Positions 52,668 to 61,352 of a stretch of DNA of 64,000 nt are shown here, piece by piece. This DNA comes from UBA9732 sp052170315. GTDB taxonomy: Bacteria; Spirochaetota; Spirochaetia; Sphaerochaetales; Sphaerochaetaceae. The DNA is taken from NCBI GenBank assembly GCA_052170315.1, contig JBQNAT010000001.1:124001-188000 (forward strand), read 5' to 3'. The notes under the pieces are model-generated. The model saw nothing but the letters and a program-made list of their open reading frames with translations. It was not told the DNA's origin and did no database searches. Position numbers and translations under genes: made by a program. Numbering within the stretch: position 1 is the first letter of the stretch; each line of letters starts with the position of its first letter.

Positions 52668-53598
52668 AAAAGCCATTGAAATAATAAAAAAATATGAAAC
52701 GGTAATAATCCACCGTCACAAAAATCCTGACGGTGACGCGATAGGAAGTCAGATAGGTCTTAAACACATGCTTACTGACAGCTTCCCGGATAAGAAGATT
52801 TACGCAGTAGGAGACAGCTCAAAAACATACGCTTTTCTTTCGGAAGCCCCCATGGACAATCCTGAAGACAGCGTCTGGGAAGGGGCGCTGGCAATAATAC
52901 TTGATACCTCTTCAAGTGCTCTGATAAGCGATGAACGCTATAAAAAAGCAGCTGAAAGGCTTAGAATAGACCATCATATCTTCTGCGAAAAAATAGCGGA
53001 GACAGAGATAGTTGATACCTCTTATGAAAGCTGCGCCGGTCTTGTCACGGAGCTTGCCATAGAGCACCCTCTTAAGGTTTCAAAAGATGCCGCGTCCGCG
53101 CTGTTTACGGGCACGGTCACCGACAGCGGAAGGTTCAGATACGATACCACAACAGGCGGAACCTTCAGACGCGTATCGTTTTTAATGGAAAAGGGCATAA
53201 ACATAAGCGAAATCTACAGAAAGCTCTATACTGTGGAAATAAAAAGCCTGAAGCTTAAAGGTTTTTTCATAGACCGTATGCGGTTTACGAAAAACAATGT
53301 AGGATACATATACACTTCACGGAGCGAACTGAAAAAACTTGAAATAAGCGCCTTTACGGCAAGCCGCGGCTATGTGAACACAATGGCGGATATTGAAGGC
53401 GTAAACATATGGGTTGCCTTCGCGGAGGACAACGAAGGAGTGCTGTGCGAGTTAAGATCCGCAGACAGAAACATAAACCCAATAGCGGTAAAATATGGCG
53501 GAGGCGGTCATGCCAAAGCCAGCGGAGCAACAGTAAAGGACAAAGCTCAGGCAATGGCAATGCTTGAAGATTTGGACAGGCTGGCAGGAGAAAAATGA
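52660..53598 (+). CDS. DHH-family nanoRNase/pAp phosphatase-like protein (copy 1)
   Basis: NrnA-type enzymes degrade 2-5-nt RNA and dephosphorylate pAp. 312 residues. DHH domain: HRHKNPDGDAIGS, LDTSSS, RIDHH and TDSGRFRYD; DHHA1 domain ends with YGGGGHAKASGA, the substrate-binding glycine motif. GGAGG lies inside the folA tail. Its stop overlaps the start of the second DHH gene. The presence of two paralogues in one operon suggests divergent substrates, perhaps one for RNA fragments and one for pAp or cyclic-dinucleotide products. Confidence 0.9.
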   Translation: MFEKAIEIIKKYETVIIHRHKNPDGDAIGSQIGLKHMLTDSFPDKKIYAVGDSSKTYAFLSEAPMDNPEDSVWEGALAIILDTSSSALISDERYKKAAERLRIDHHIFCEKIAETEIVDTSYESCAGLVTELAIEHPLKVSKDAASALFTGTVTDSGRFRYDTTTGGTFRRVSFLMEKGINISEIYRKLYTVEIKSLKLKGFFIDRMRFTKNNVGYIYTSRSELKKLEISAFTASRGYVNTMADIEGVNIWVAFAEDNEGVLCELRSADRNINPIAVKYGGGGHAKASGATVKDKAQAMAMLEDLDRLAGEK

Positions 53599-54587
53599 AT
53601 ACGAAAAGAAACATCGAAACAAAAAAAGCGATACTTGAAAAGATAAAACAGTACAACAGAATAATAATCTCAAGACACGTAAGGCCTGACGGAGATGCAA
53701 TAGGCTCATCTCACGGTCTTGCGAACATACTGAAACAGTCTTTCCCCGAAAAGGAAATATATGTGGCCAATCAGGATTCATCCGAATATCTTTCCTTCCT
53801 CAATACAGAGGAAACAGATCCTAAAAGCATTGAATATACCAATGCCCTTGTTATTGTTGTGGATACCGCGAACATGGACAGGATATCCAACAGCGAAATC
53901 TCAAAGGCAAAGGAAATCATAAAGATAGACCATCACATAGATATATCCCCCTATGGAGATATCTCATGGGTTGAAGACAACAGGTCTTCAGTCTGCGAAA
54001 TGATAACGGCATTCCAGTACACATTCAGCGATATCCTTAAATGCGACGGGCGCTGCGCCCAGTTCCTCTATACCGGCATGGTAACCGACAGCGGACGCTT
54101 CAAATATCAGGAAACAACGGGCGAGACTCTTCGCCTTGCCGGTTACCTGCTTGACAAGGGCATTGATACACAGATTCTTTACGCAAATCTGTACCTTGAG
54201 GAATTAGACTACTTCAAGTTCCAGTCCTACGTGTTCGGAAAGATGAAAACAACTGAAAACGGCGTTGCCTATCTTCATATAGACGCGGAAATGCAGGAAA
54301 AATTCGGCCTTAGCCGCGAACAGGCAAGCAACAGCGTGGATTTCATGAGCAAGATAAAAGGAAGCCTGATATGGCTGGCCTTTATTGACAACGGAGACGG
54401 AAGCATAAGGGTAAGGCTAAGGTCCCGTTTCATTCCCATAAACAAGCTAGCGGAAAAATATCACGGCGGCGGACATGCCAATGCCGCGGGCTCCACAGTG
54501 AACAGCATAGAGGAGATGAACGCGCTTGTTTCCGACGCGGATGCCTCACTTAAAGAATTTAAGGCCAACAATGAGGGGTGGCTATGA
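53595..54587 (+). CDS. DHH-family nanoRNase/pAp phosphatase-like protein (copy 2)
   Basis: 330 residues, paralogous to the preceding protein. Same motif order: SRHVRPDGDAIGSS, VVDTANMD, KIDHHID, TDSGRFKYQ and YHGGGHANAAGS. The usual Asp ligands are all present, so both copies should be active. AGGAG precedes the ATG in the preceding gene. The stop overlaps surE by four bases (ATGA). Confidence 0.9.
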   Translation: MNTKRNIETKKAILEKIKQYNRIIISRHVRPDGDAIGSSHGLANILKQSFPEKEIYVANQDSSEYLSFLNTEETDPKSIEYTNALVIVVDTANMDRISNSEISKAKEIIKIDHHIDISPYGDISWVEDNRSSVCEMITAFQYTFSDILKCDGRCAQFLYTGMVTDSGRFKYQETTGETLRLAGYLLDKGIDTQILYANLYLEELDYFKFQSYVFGKMKTTENGVAYLHIDAEMQEKFGLSREQASNSVDFMSKIKGSLIWLAFIDNGDGSIRVRLRSRFIPINKLAEKYHGGGHANAAGSTVNSIEEMNALVSDADASLKEFKANNEGWL

Positions 54588-55297
54588 GGATACTTGTAAC
54601 AAATGATGACGGCATAAGGACAAAAGGCCTTGAACTTCTGGCAAACTGGGCGCGTAAGCTTGGGGAAGTCACAGTTGTAGCGCCAAAATCCGAACAGAGC
54701 GCAAAGAGTCACAGCATAAACATACACACGCCCTTTGAGGTAAAAAAGGTTCACTGGCTTGACGGTTTGGACTGCTACAGCGTGGATTCATCCCCTGCCG
54801 ACTGCGTTCGCTTTGCCTATAACGGGCTTAACAAAAGCTTTGATTTGGTTCTTTCCGGCATAAATAGAGGCTTCAACTTGGGAGAAGATATAGCCTATTC
54901 GGGAACTGACGCAGCCATTTTTGAAGCGGCCTACTTCGGATGCAGGGCAATTGCCTTCTCTACCGTTCCCGAAACCTTTGAATGGGCAAAAAACAGTCTT
55001 GATTCCTGCTATGAACACATAACAGCTAACAACTATCTTGAACACAACCTTCTTTACAACGTAAATATCCCTGAAAACTACAAAGGCGTGCGCCTTACAA
55101 GGCAGGGAAGCGCCTATTACAAGGACATATTCAAAGAAGTCGAACCTGAAAGATTCCTGGCCTGCGGCTATTCCATATATAAAGGCACAGCTAACCTTGA
55201 AGAGGATTTGGATGCCGTAATGAACGGCTATATCTCCGTCACGCCGCTTACCGTAAACCGAACGGCGGAAGAAGCCTACAGACGCCTGAAAGGCTGA
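54584..55297 (+). CDS. surE: 5'/3'-nucleotidase SurE
   Basis: Dephosphorylates nucleoside monophosphates and short polyphosphate. 237 residues. It starts MRILVTNDDGIRTKGLELL, with the metal-binding ND, then SEQSAKSHSI, SSPADCVRFAYN and SGINRGFNLGEDIAYSGTDAAIFEAAYF, all diagnostic. The ATG at 54584 overlapping the DHH stop is preferred over the GTG at 54578, given GAGGGG just upstream. Last gene of the thyA operon; it would take the mononucleotides made by the two nanoRNases to nucleosides. Confidence 0.93.
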   Translation: MRILVTNDDGIRTKGLELLANWARKLGEVTVVAPKSEQSAKSHSINIHTPFEVKKVHWLDGLDCYSVDSSPADCVRFAYNGLNKSFDLVLSGINRGFNLGEDIAYSGTDAAIFEAAYFGCRAIAFSTVPETFEWAKNSLDSCYEHITANNYLEHNLLYNVNIPENYKGVRLTRQGSAYYKDIFKEVEPERFLACGYSIYKGTANLEEDLDAVMNGYISVTPLTVNRTAEEAYRRLKG

Positions 55298-55314
55298 AGC
55301 GGCAAAACACAAAA

Positions 55315-55347
55315 AAGCAGAGCTCCGGAATTCCGAAAGCCCTGCTT
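55315..55347. terminator. Bidirectional terminator between surE and the OB-repeat gene
   Basis: AAGCAG/CTGCTT outer stem, GCT/AGC and a CGGAATTCCG core make a bulged hairpin. The minus strand ends in six Ts, so it best serves the minus-strand importer/nuclease operon; on the plus strand an AT-rich ATATATT follows. Confidence 0.75.
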
Positions 55348-55364
55348 ATATATTATCTTATATA

Positions 55365-56648
55365 TTACTTTGTATAGGTGCAGTTCTTGTCAAACTCTAT
55401 TGTTCCCTTGTAGTTCTTGATAGTACCGGAAACGGTAATTGTATCGCCTACCGCCAAATCCGAGCCTCCATTAAGGCGATAACACTGGATACCAAGAGCC
55501 TCCACGCCGTCAACAACAAGATTGACCGTAATATTGCCGTACTTCTCGTTGTACGCGGACGGGATGGAAACAATTGTTCCCCTAACCTGTCTTACGCCTT
55601 CAAGAGCCTTGCCGTCTTCAAGTTCATAGGCCTTTAAAAGAGCCTTGAAGCTTCTGAAGCTTTCCGTCTTAACAAGCATACAGTCCTTGTCGAACTCGAT
55701 AGTGCCCTTATAGTTCTTTATAGAACCTACAACAGCTATGGTATCGCCGACTGCCAGAGCCGAAGCGCCTTCCCCTTTGAGCCTGAAACACTGTATAACT
55801 CTTGTATCGCCGGTCGGTATGATGTTGACCGTAATGTTGCCGTACTTGTCAGACCATGCCGATTGGATAGAATCAATAGTACCCATGATTATCCTGTAGC
55901 CCTTCAGCATCTCGCCGTCCGCCAGCATGTAGGCCTCGTCAATCAGAGCGCTCTGATTCGGGATATCGCCTTTGCCTACCAGAGTGGGCTTATCAAACTC
56001 GATAGTGCCCTTGTAGTTTTTGATTTTGCCTTCAACGGTAATGACATCGCCCGTTTTTATGTTGGCTGAACCTTCTCCCGAAAGCCTGTAGCACTGAATG
56101 ATATTCTCCGCCATGGCGCCGATTTGGAGGTCTACAGTCACGTTGCTGTACTTCTCATTGTATGCGGTCGGGATACCGACAACCGTTCCGCTCAGCCTTA
56201 CTTTCTTGGGAAGGAACTCGCCGTCGCCAAGCCGATACGCCGAAAGAACTATCTCTTCATAGGACGGGTCTGTTATTCCCCTGGGAAGAGTCTTGGGCAT
56301 TGAAAGTGTCAAAATAGAATCATCGGTCGAGTCCCTTATCGTGGCAATAAGGTTGTAGACAGTATCTTCCGGTGCCGCCTCATCAATATCAATACGGACA
56401 ATGCCGTTTTCACCTGCAACAACCTTGACCAAATCGGTATCGGTTGACCATGTAATGGAATATTTGACGTTCTTTATCGTTATGCTGTCAAAAACTTCAA
56501 AGTCGGCCGTTGTTTTTGGAGCCGGATTTGCCTTTGAGCTCCTGTCATAATTTGCCTTTACAAAGGCAGCTGCGTTGTTCAGTCCCGTGCCCGCGAAAAG
56601 CGAAGCGCAGAGAAAAACCATAAATAGAACCACCAATGCTTTTTTCAT
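55365..56648 (-). CDS. Secreted protein with Ig-like domain and three OB-fold-like repeats
   Basis: 427 residues. Signal peptide residues ~1-20 (MKKALVVLFMVFLCASLFAG). Residues ~45-120 look like an atrophied bacterial Ig domain. Then three ~95-residue repeats (~131-224, 233-325, 333-425), each with a YxLxDGE-type opening, a YNEKYGNITV-like centre and an end in IKNYKGTIEFDK. The small beta-barrel pattern resembles the OB-folds found beside extracellular nucleases. No catalytic motif. It follows the thermonuclease gene by 12 nt and probably binds nucleic acid for it (inference). Confidence 0.7.
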   Translation of the reverse strand: MKKALVVLFMVFLCASLFAGTGLNNAAAFVKANYDRSSKANPAPKTTADFEVFDSITIKNVKYSITWSTDTDLVKVVAGENGIVRIDIDEAAPEDTVYNLIATIRDSTDDSILTLSMPKTLPRGITDPSYEEIVLSAYRLGDGEFLPKKVRLSGTVVGIPTAYNEKYSNVTVDLQIGAMAENIIQCYRLSGEGSANIKTGDVITVEGKIKNYKGTIEFDKPTLVGKGDIPNQSALIDEAYMLADGEMLKGYRIIMGTIDSIQSAWSDKYGNITVNIIPTGDTRVIQCFRLKGEGASALAVGDTIAVVGSIKNYKGTIEFDKDCMLVKTESFRSFKALLKAYELEDGKALEGVRQVRGTIVSIPSAYNEKYGNITVNLVVDGVEALGIQCYRLNGGSDLAVGDTITVSGTIKNYKGTIEFDKNCTYTK

Positions 56649-56660
56649 TGTTTTCTCCTT

Positions 56661-57947
56661 TTAAATAATTTCGATGTCCCCGGCGGAAAGAACCTTTATC
56701 TGATAAGAGCCCGCGAAGAAGTCAACAACACCTCTGACATTAAGGGTTTTACCCCTGTAAACATCTTCAGTGATTATTTTCCTGTTTTCGTCCGTCAGGA
56801 CAGCAGTCCTGACAACAACTTCGCAGCCGTCGGATTCACAGATAAGGGTCATAGCGCCGAAGGACGAACTTGTCTTATCAACCGTTGTTTGAATTTCCCT
56901 GACCTTGAGATTGCGCATTTCAACAGAAGTATCCAGCGCAAGATAGCCGTAGTCGAATTCCCTTTCGCCGTCATCTGTTTCCATGGTTACCTTGCCATGT
57001 GTAAGGGTCGCGGCATCCGTAAGCTTATAGGAAGCCTTATGCCCGTCGCTTTTTTTCTGTATATTGCCCGGGTCCTTAGGTTTCATCTGCCTGTAGGAAA
57101 GCCCTGAAACCTGATAGACCCCGCCCGCCTCGTAATACTGGACGGTACCCACTATTCTTGAGCGGTTTCCCACTGAAAGGATATCAAGCCCCTTCCCCGG
57201 CAGGTTGTAGCCGTAATAGACGGAAATCCCGTAGTACAGTCCCGAATCGGCATCATAATCTTCAATATAGACGCTGGAACCGTCGTTCATGGTTATCACG
57301 CCTTCAAAGGCCACCTTAATGCCGCTGTATCTGCTCACGTTGCATCTAAGCTCTTTAAGCGTCATCTCAACGGCATTGCCGTAGTAAAAATCGGGGTCCT
57401 TCCGGCCTGAATATATATTAAGCTTCTGCTCCTTCGCGTAGTTCAGGGCAGCCATGGCCACTTTACCGTAACGGTTATTTGCCGTAGACGATGCGACGGC
57501 AAGACCGTTCTGCAGTATCTCGATATTCAGATTGCGGTAATCTTCATTATCGCCTGTCCGGTACCAGACCCACACCAGATACCGTCCGCCGGTTGAATCA
57601 AGATTCCACTTGCCGTCGTCGGATTCGATTATTATCGACGTAGCCTTTGAAAGCCTCTCTCTGGTAAAGGCCGAGGCCTTCTTGCCGTATTCCTCTATCT
57701 TGCCCGTTGTCTCCGGAGTGTTCACGGCAATATATCTTGCCTTCAGTACCCCGGTTTCAACAAGTGAAGCCGGCACGTTGAAATGGGTGGTATCCCCGTC
57801 AACAAAAGTCTTGACCGTAACAGCCTGCTTCACGGTTTCAGAGCTCATTTTAAGCCTTACCTCGGAAGCGAAGTCCCTTGAGTCAGCGGCAAATGCCGAC
57901 AGGATAAAAGACAGAAGCACCGCGCCCGTAATCAGGAATCTGCGCAT
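56661..57947 (-). CDS. Secreted thermonuclease (SNase-like) with C-terminal OB-like domains
   Basis: Extracellular nuclease of about 428 residues. Signal peptide ~1-21 (ending LSAFAAD). SNase domain ~40-180: Asp52 in VDGDT, Arg71 and Glu79 in ARYIAVNTPE, and Arg122 in GGRYLVWVW match the catalytic Arg35, Glu43 and Arg87 of staphylococcal nuclease; the calcium ligand Asp40 is Asn76 here. Two beta-rich domains (~205-290, ~310-428) follow. The ATG at 57947 with AAGG upstream is used; the longer GTG start overlaps the binding-protein gene. It is 8 nt after that gene in the same operon. Confidence 0.88.
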   Translation of the reverse strand: MRRFLITGAVLLSFILSAFAADSRDFASEVRLKMSSETVKQAVTVKTFVDGDTTHFNVPASLVETGVLKARYIAVNTPETTGKIEEYGKKASAFTRERLSKATSIIIESDDGKWNLDSTGGRYLVWVWYRTGDNEDYRNLNIEILQNGLAVASSTANNRYGKVAMAALNYAKEQKLNIYSGRKDPDFYYGNAVEMTLKELRCNVSRYSGIKVAFEGVITMNDGSSVYIEDYDADSGLYYGISVYYGYNLPGKGLDILSVGNRSRIVGTVQYYEAGGVYQVSGLSYRQMKPKDPGNIQKKSDGHKASYKLTDAATLTHGKVTMETDDGEREFDYGYLALDTSVEMRNLKVREIQTTVDKTSSSFGAMTLICESDGCEVVVRTAVLTDENRKIITEDVYRGKTLNVRGVVDFFAGSYQIKVLSAGDIEII

Positions 57948-57955
57948 AAACGGCC

Positions 57956-59380
57956 TTAGTTGCTGTATTCGCACTCGTCAATGGCGTCCTGGAAAGCGGC
58001 CTCAATATCCTTATCGGTATTAAGGGTAAGGCACTTCGCAAGAAGGGCTCCGACCTGGTCTCTGGCAGTTGAAGAGCCGTTGAAAGCAGGTGACGTATAG
58101 TATGCATCTTCCTGTGAAAGACATACGGAAGCGGAAAGAGCCGTAATGTACTTGCCGCCGTCCGCGCTTGCAAGGAATTCCGAGTAAACTTCATTGTCCG
58201 CTACGGATTTTATTACAGGAACATAACCCGAAGCGATTGAGAATGCGGCCTGGAATTCCGCCGTAGTTGTCAGATACTTTACAAAAAGCCAGGAAGCTAC
58301 GACCTGAATCGGATTTGACTTGTCGAAAATGCAGAGGCTTGGTCCCTGTGAGATAACCTTTCTGTTTGTCGCTGAAACCTGAGGAATTGTAGCAATGCCC
58401 ACTTCAAACGGATATGTTCCGTCTGCGCCTGCGGCAGGTCTCTGGTATGTTGCGCCTGCTGACGAGCCTATGGACATGTAGCTTGTAACGCCCGAAGTTG
58501 AGGTGAACAGACCTGATGTGTATGCGCCGTAAAGTTTCTGTGTTGTAAGATAACCCTTCTTGTACCAGTCTCTGAACATCTTGATGAAGGCAATGTTCTG
58601 CTCGTTGTTGAACAGATAGTGGTCTCCTGTCGCGCTTGTGTAAGGGCTGTTGTACTGCTCGCACATTGTGATGAACCAGTTGGCCTCGGAGTCATATCCA
58701 AGCGGAATTGAATTCGGGTCAATTGCCTTTATCTTTGCGCAGACTTCTTCCATCTCCGCCCATGTTGTGGGAATCGTAAGTCCGTTCCTGTCAAAGAAGG
58801 TCTTGTTGTAGTAAAGAACTTCTGTTGACTTTGAAAGCGGCATTGTGTACATAAGGCCATCGCCGAACTGCTTTCCTTCATTGTAGTAGCCTTCAATGAA
58901 GTCAGCTTTCTGCTCTTCAGTAAGACCCAGAATTTCGGTTGTTCCGTCAGCCCTTGTTATGACTTCCTTGCTGTTGATAAGGTTGTCAAGGGTCGCAACG
59001 GCACCAGCCATGTTGTAAAGGGCAACGTGGTCAGGATAGCAGTAAGCAATATTGGGCTGGCTGCCTACAAATATCTGTGTGCTTATCTGGTCTCTTACAT
59101 CAGCATAAGAACCGATTGTTTCCCCTGTCACATGGATATTAGGATAAAGCTCGTTGAACTGGGCAATGTACTCCTTAAGCACAGTACTCAGGTTCGTTCC
59201 CATTGTATGATAGAAAGTGATGGAAACATCGCTTCCGTCATAGCCGCCTGCCGGCACCTGAAATGCTTCGGCTACGTTTCCGCCTGCTGCCCTGGAAGCG
59301 GTCTCACCGGCTCCGGCGCAGAAAACCATTGGCAATGCTCCGAATAGAAGCAATGCGACAAGAAGAGTTTTTTTCTTCAT
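57956..59380 (-). CDS. ABC transporter substrate-binding protein (family 1, sugar type)
   Basis: 474 residues. Signal peptide MKKKTLLVALLLFGALPMVFCAGAGE; a Cys right before AGAGE may serve as a lipidated residue, though the lipobox is atypical. Mature protein has VSITFYHTMGTNLSTVLKEY and the family-1 PSLCIFDKSNPIQVVASWLF C-domain. AGGAGA precedes the ATG at 59380. Although the family is called carbohydrate-binding, nearby secreted nuclease genes make a nucleoside, nucleotide or sugar-phosphate ligand possible. It precedes the nuclease gene by eight bases. Confidence 0.85.
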   Translation of the reverse strand: MKKKTLLVALLLFGALPMVFCAGAGETASRAAGGNVAEAFQVPAGGYDGSDVSITFYHTMGTNLSTVLKEYIAQFNELYPNIHVTGETIGSYADVRDQISTQIFVGSQPNIAYCYPDHVALYNMAGAVATLDNLINSKEVITRADGTTEILGLTEEQKADFIEGYYNEGKQFGDGLMYTMPLSKSTEVLYYNKTFFDRNGLTIPTTWAEMEEVCAKIKAIDPNSIPLGYDSEANWFITMCEQYNSPYTSATGDHYLFNNEQNIAFIKMFRDWYKKGYLTTQKLYGAYTSGLFTSTSGVTSYMSIGSSAGATYQRPAAGADGTYPFEVGIATIPQVSATNRKVISQGPSLCIFDKSNPIQVVASWLFVKYLTTTAEFQAAFSIASGYVPVIKSVADNEVYSEFLASADGGKYITALSASVCLSQEDAYYTSPAFNGSSTARDQVGALLAKCLTLNTDKDIEAAFQDAIDECEYSN

Positions 59381-59489
59381 ATCTTTCTCCTTTTGAATTT
59401 CAAAAAATATGCAATTCAATGACAGGCCTCAGAGAACCTGCCGTAATAAATTATTTTACATCATGCGAGGCAAAACCGCCACACAAAAC

Positions 59490-60380
59490 TCAACCCTTTA
59501 TGCCGCTTCTGCTCACACCCTTCATGATGTACTTGCGAAGGAACACAAACACAAGGAACAGAGGCGCCGAAACCATGGCCACGGCTGCCATCTGGACGGG
59601 ATAGTTTACGTCTCCGGTAGTCTCCGTGAAAGCATTTCTGAGACCGTTGGTAATCATCCTGTGTTTCGCGTCGTTCGCAACAAGCCTTGGCCATATGTAG
59701 GAGTTCCAGGCTCCCATCATCTTCAGGATGGTTATGGAAATAAGGGTCGGAAGCGACAACGGTATCATCACCTTGCACAGGTACTTGAAATCGCTGGTGC
59801 CGTCCACCTTTGCCGCAAGATAAAGCTCGTTAGGTATCTGCAGGAAGTTCTGCCTTAAAAGATAGATGTAAAAAACGCTGACCAGAAACGGCACTATCAG
59901 AACGGTGTACGTATTAGTCCATCCAAGGTTCGTAACCGTACTGTAGTTGGTAATGGTAAAAAGCTCTCCGGGAATCATCATCGTCGCAAGAAGGGCCGCA
60001 AAGAGAACATTCTTACCCTTGAATTCAAGCCGCGCGAAGGCAAAGGCTGAAAGGATGGTGATTACCAGCGACAGCAGAGTGGAAACTATTCCGACATACA
60101 TCGTATTCAGAAACAGCCTTCCAAGATTCGCGGTCTTGAAAGCGGATGCGTAGTTACTGAACATGACGGTCTTTGGGAAGAAGGTCGGGACGCTGAACCT
60201 GTATTCCGCAAGCGTCTTCAAGGACGAGTTTATCATCCAGTAAAAAGGAAACAGAACTATGATTCCCATAAGAATAAGGAAAGCATAGACAAATACCTTT
60301 ACAAAAATTCCTATTACACGCTGCCGGGAGGCTTCTTTCCGCATGTTCTTTTCATGCATTGTAACAACAACTTCACTCAT
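59490..60380 (-). CDS. ABC transporter permease (MalG/UgpE type)
   Basis: Inner-membrane permease of 296 residues with six predicted helices and EAA loop ELYLAAKVDGTSDFKYLCKVMIP-like sequence. The start follows the MalF-type gene by 11 nt. A 109-nt gap with no obvious hairpin separates it from the binding-protein gene. Ends FLRKYIMKGVSRSGIKG. Confidence 0.9.
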   Translation of the reverse strand: MSEVVVTMHEKNMRKEASRQRVIGIFVKVFVYAFLILMGIIVLFPFYWMINSSLKTLAEYRFSVPTFFPKTVMFSNYASAFKTANLGRLFLNTMYVGIVSTLLSLVITILSAFAFARLEFKGKNVLFAALLATMMIPGELFTITNYSTVTNLGWTNTYTVLIVPFLVSVFYIYLLRQNFLQIPNELYLAAKVDGTSDFKYLCKVMIPLSLPTLISITILKMMGAWNSYIWPRLVANDAKHRMITNGLRNAFTETTGDVNYPVQMAAVAMVSAPLFLVFVFLRKYIMKGVSRSGIKG

Positions 60381-60391
60381 TTACGGCCTCC

Positions 60392-61351
60392 TTAATAATG
60401 AACGCTCTTCTTGCTTACGGAAAGCTGAATAAGCGTAACTACAAGAATGATGGCAAAGAGTATCAGCGCGGCCGCGCTTGCCCTTCCCTGGCTGTTGGAA
60501 GACAGGGAATCGTAAATGAAGCCTACCATGGTATTCAGCCTTTTGGCATCGTCCGCAGGCCCCATGGACTCGCCAAAGATACCTACAATGCTGGTATATT
60601 CCTTGAAGCCCCCTATGAAGCCGGTTATGACAACATAGGCAATCATAGGTGAAAGAAGAGGCACCGTTATTCTTGTGAATATCCTGCGCCTTGAGGTCCC
60701 GTCTACCCTTGCCGCGTCATAGTATTGCTTGTTAACGCTCTGAAGTCCGCCAAGAAGAATCAGAATCTTGAACGGAAGAGCATTCCATACAATGTATATG
60801 ACCATAACCGTCATATTCGCGGTATAGGTGGAGCCGTAGTTTATCCAGTTCACCGCCTTGCCGCCGAAGAACTCTATAACGTTGTTTACTATGCCGGCCG
60901 TAACTATAAGCTCGTTTTCCGTACCGTAGAAGCCGCCTACGATGTTGAACATTGCGGCAAAGACCATTCCTATTGCAATAGAGTTTGTTACATAAGGCAG
61001 GAAGAATACTGTCTGCAGGAATTTCTGAAGCCACTTGATAGAATTAAGCGCGACGGAAATCAGAAGAGCAAGTATTGTGGAGATAGGCACCGTAAGGAAA
61101 CACAGTATTATGGTGTTTCTCATGCATTGGATGAACTTCTTGTACTGCAGAACCTTTTTAAAGTTCCCGAAACCGAACCTGAAAGTAGTGCCGCCTACGG
61201 CTTTTAGGCCGCTGTAGTTTTCAAGGAAGGCCATGCGCAGCGTATTTATGATAGGCCATACAGTGAAAACCAGAAGGAGAAATATTGCCGGAGCAAGATA
61301 TATCCAGGCTTTCCAGGGATGCCTGCTTTCGACCATGCTGTTGTTAGCCAT
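60392..61351 (-). CDS. ABC transporter permease (MalF/UgpA type)
   Basis: 319 residues, six predicted helices. EAA loop QYYDAARVDGTSRRRIFTRI near residue 215. The N-terminal ~25 residues are cytoplasmic and basic. Start is one base after the ATPase stop, so the two are coupled. The long periplasmic loop near residue 140-165 is normal for the MalF side. Confidence 0.9.
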   Translation of the reverse strand: MANNSMVESRHPWKAWIYLAPAIFLLLVFTVWPIINTLRMAFLENYSGLKAVGGTTFRFGFGNFKKVLQYKKFIQCMRNTIILCFLTVPISTILALLISVALNSIKWLQKFLQTVFFLPYVTNSIAIGMVFAAMFNIVGGFYGTENELIVTAGIVNNVIEFFGGKAVNWINYGSTYTANMTVMVIYIVWNALPFKILILLGGLQSVNKQYYDAARVDGTSRRRIFTRITVPLLSPMIAYVVITGFIGGFKEYTSIVGIFGESMGPADDAKRLNTMVGFIYDSLSSNSQGRASAAALILFAIILVVTLIQLSVSKKSVHY

Positions 61352-61352
61352 C

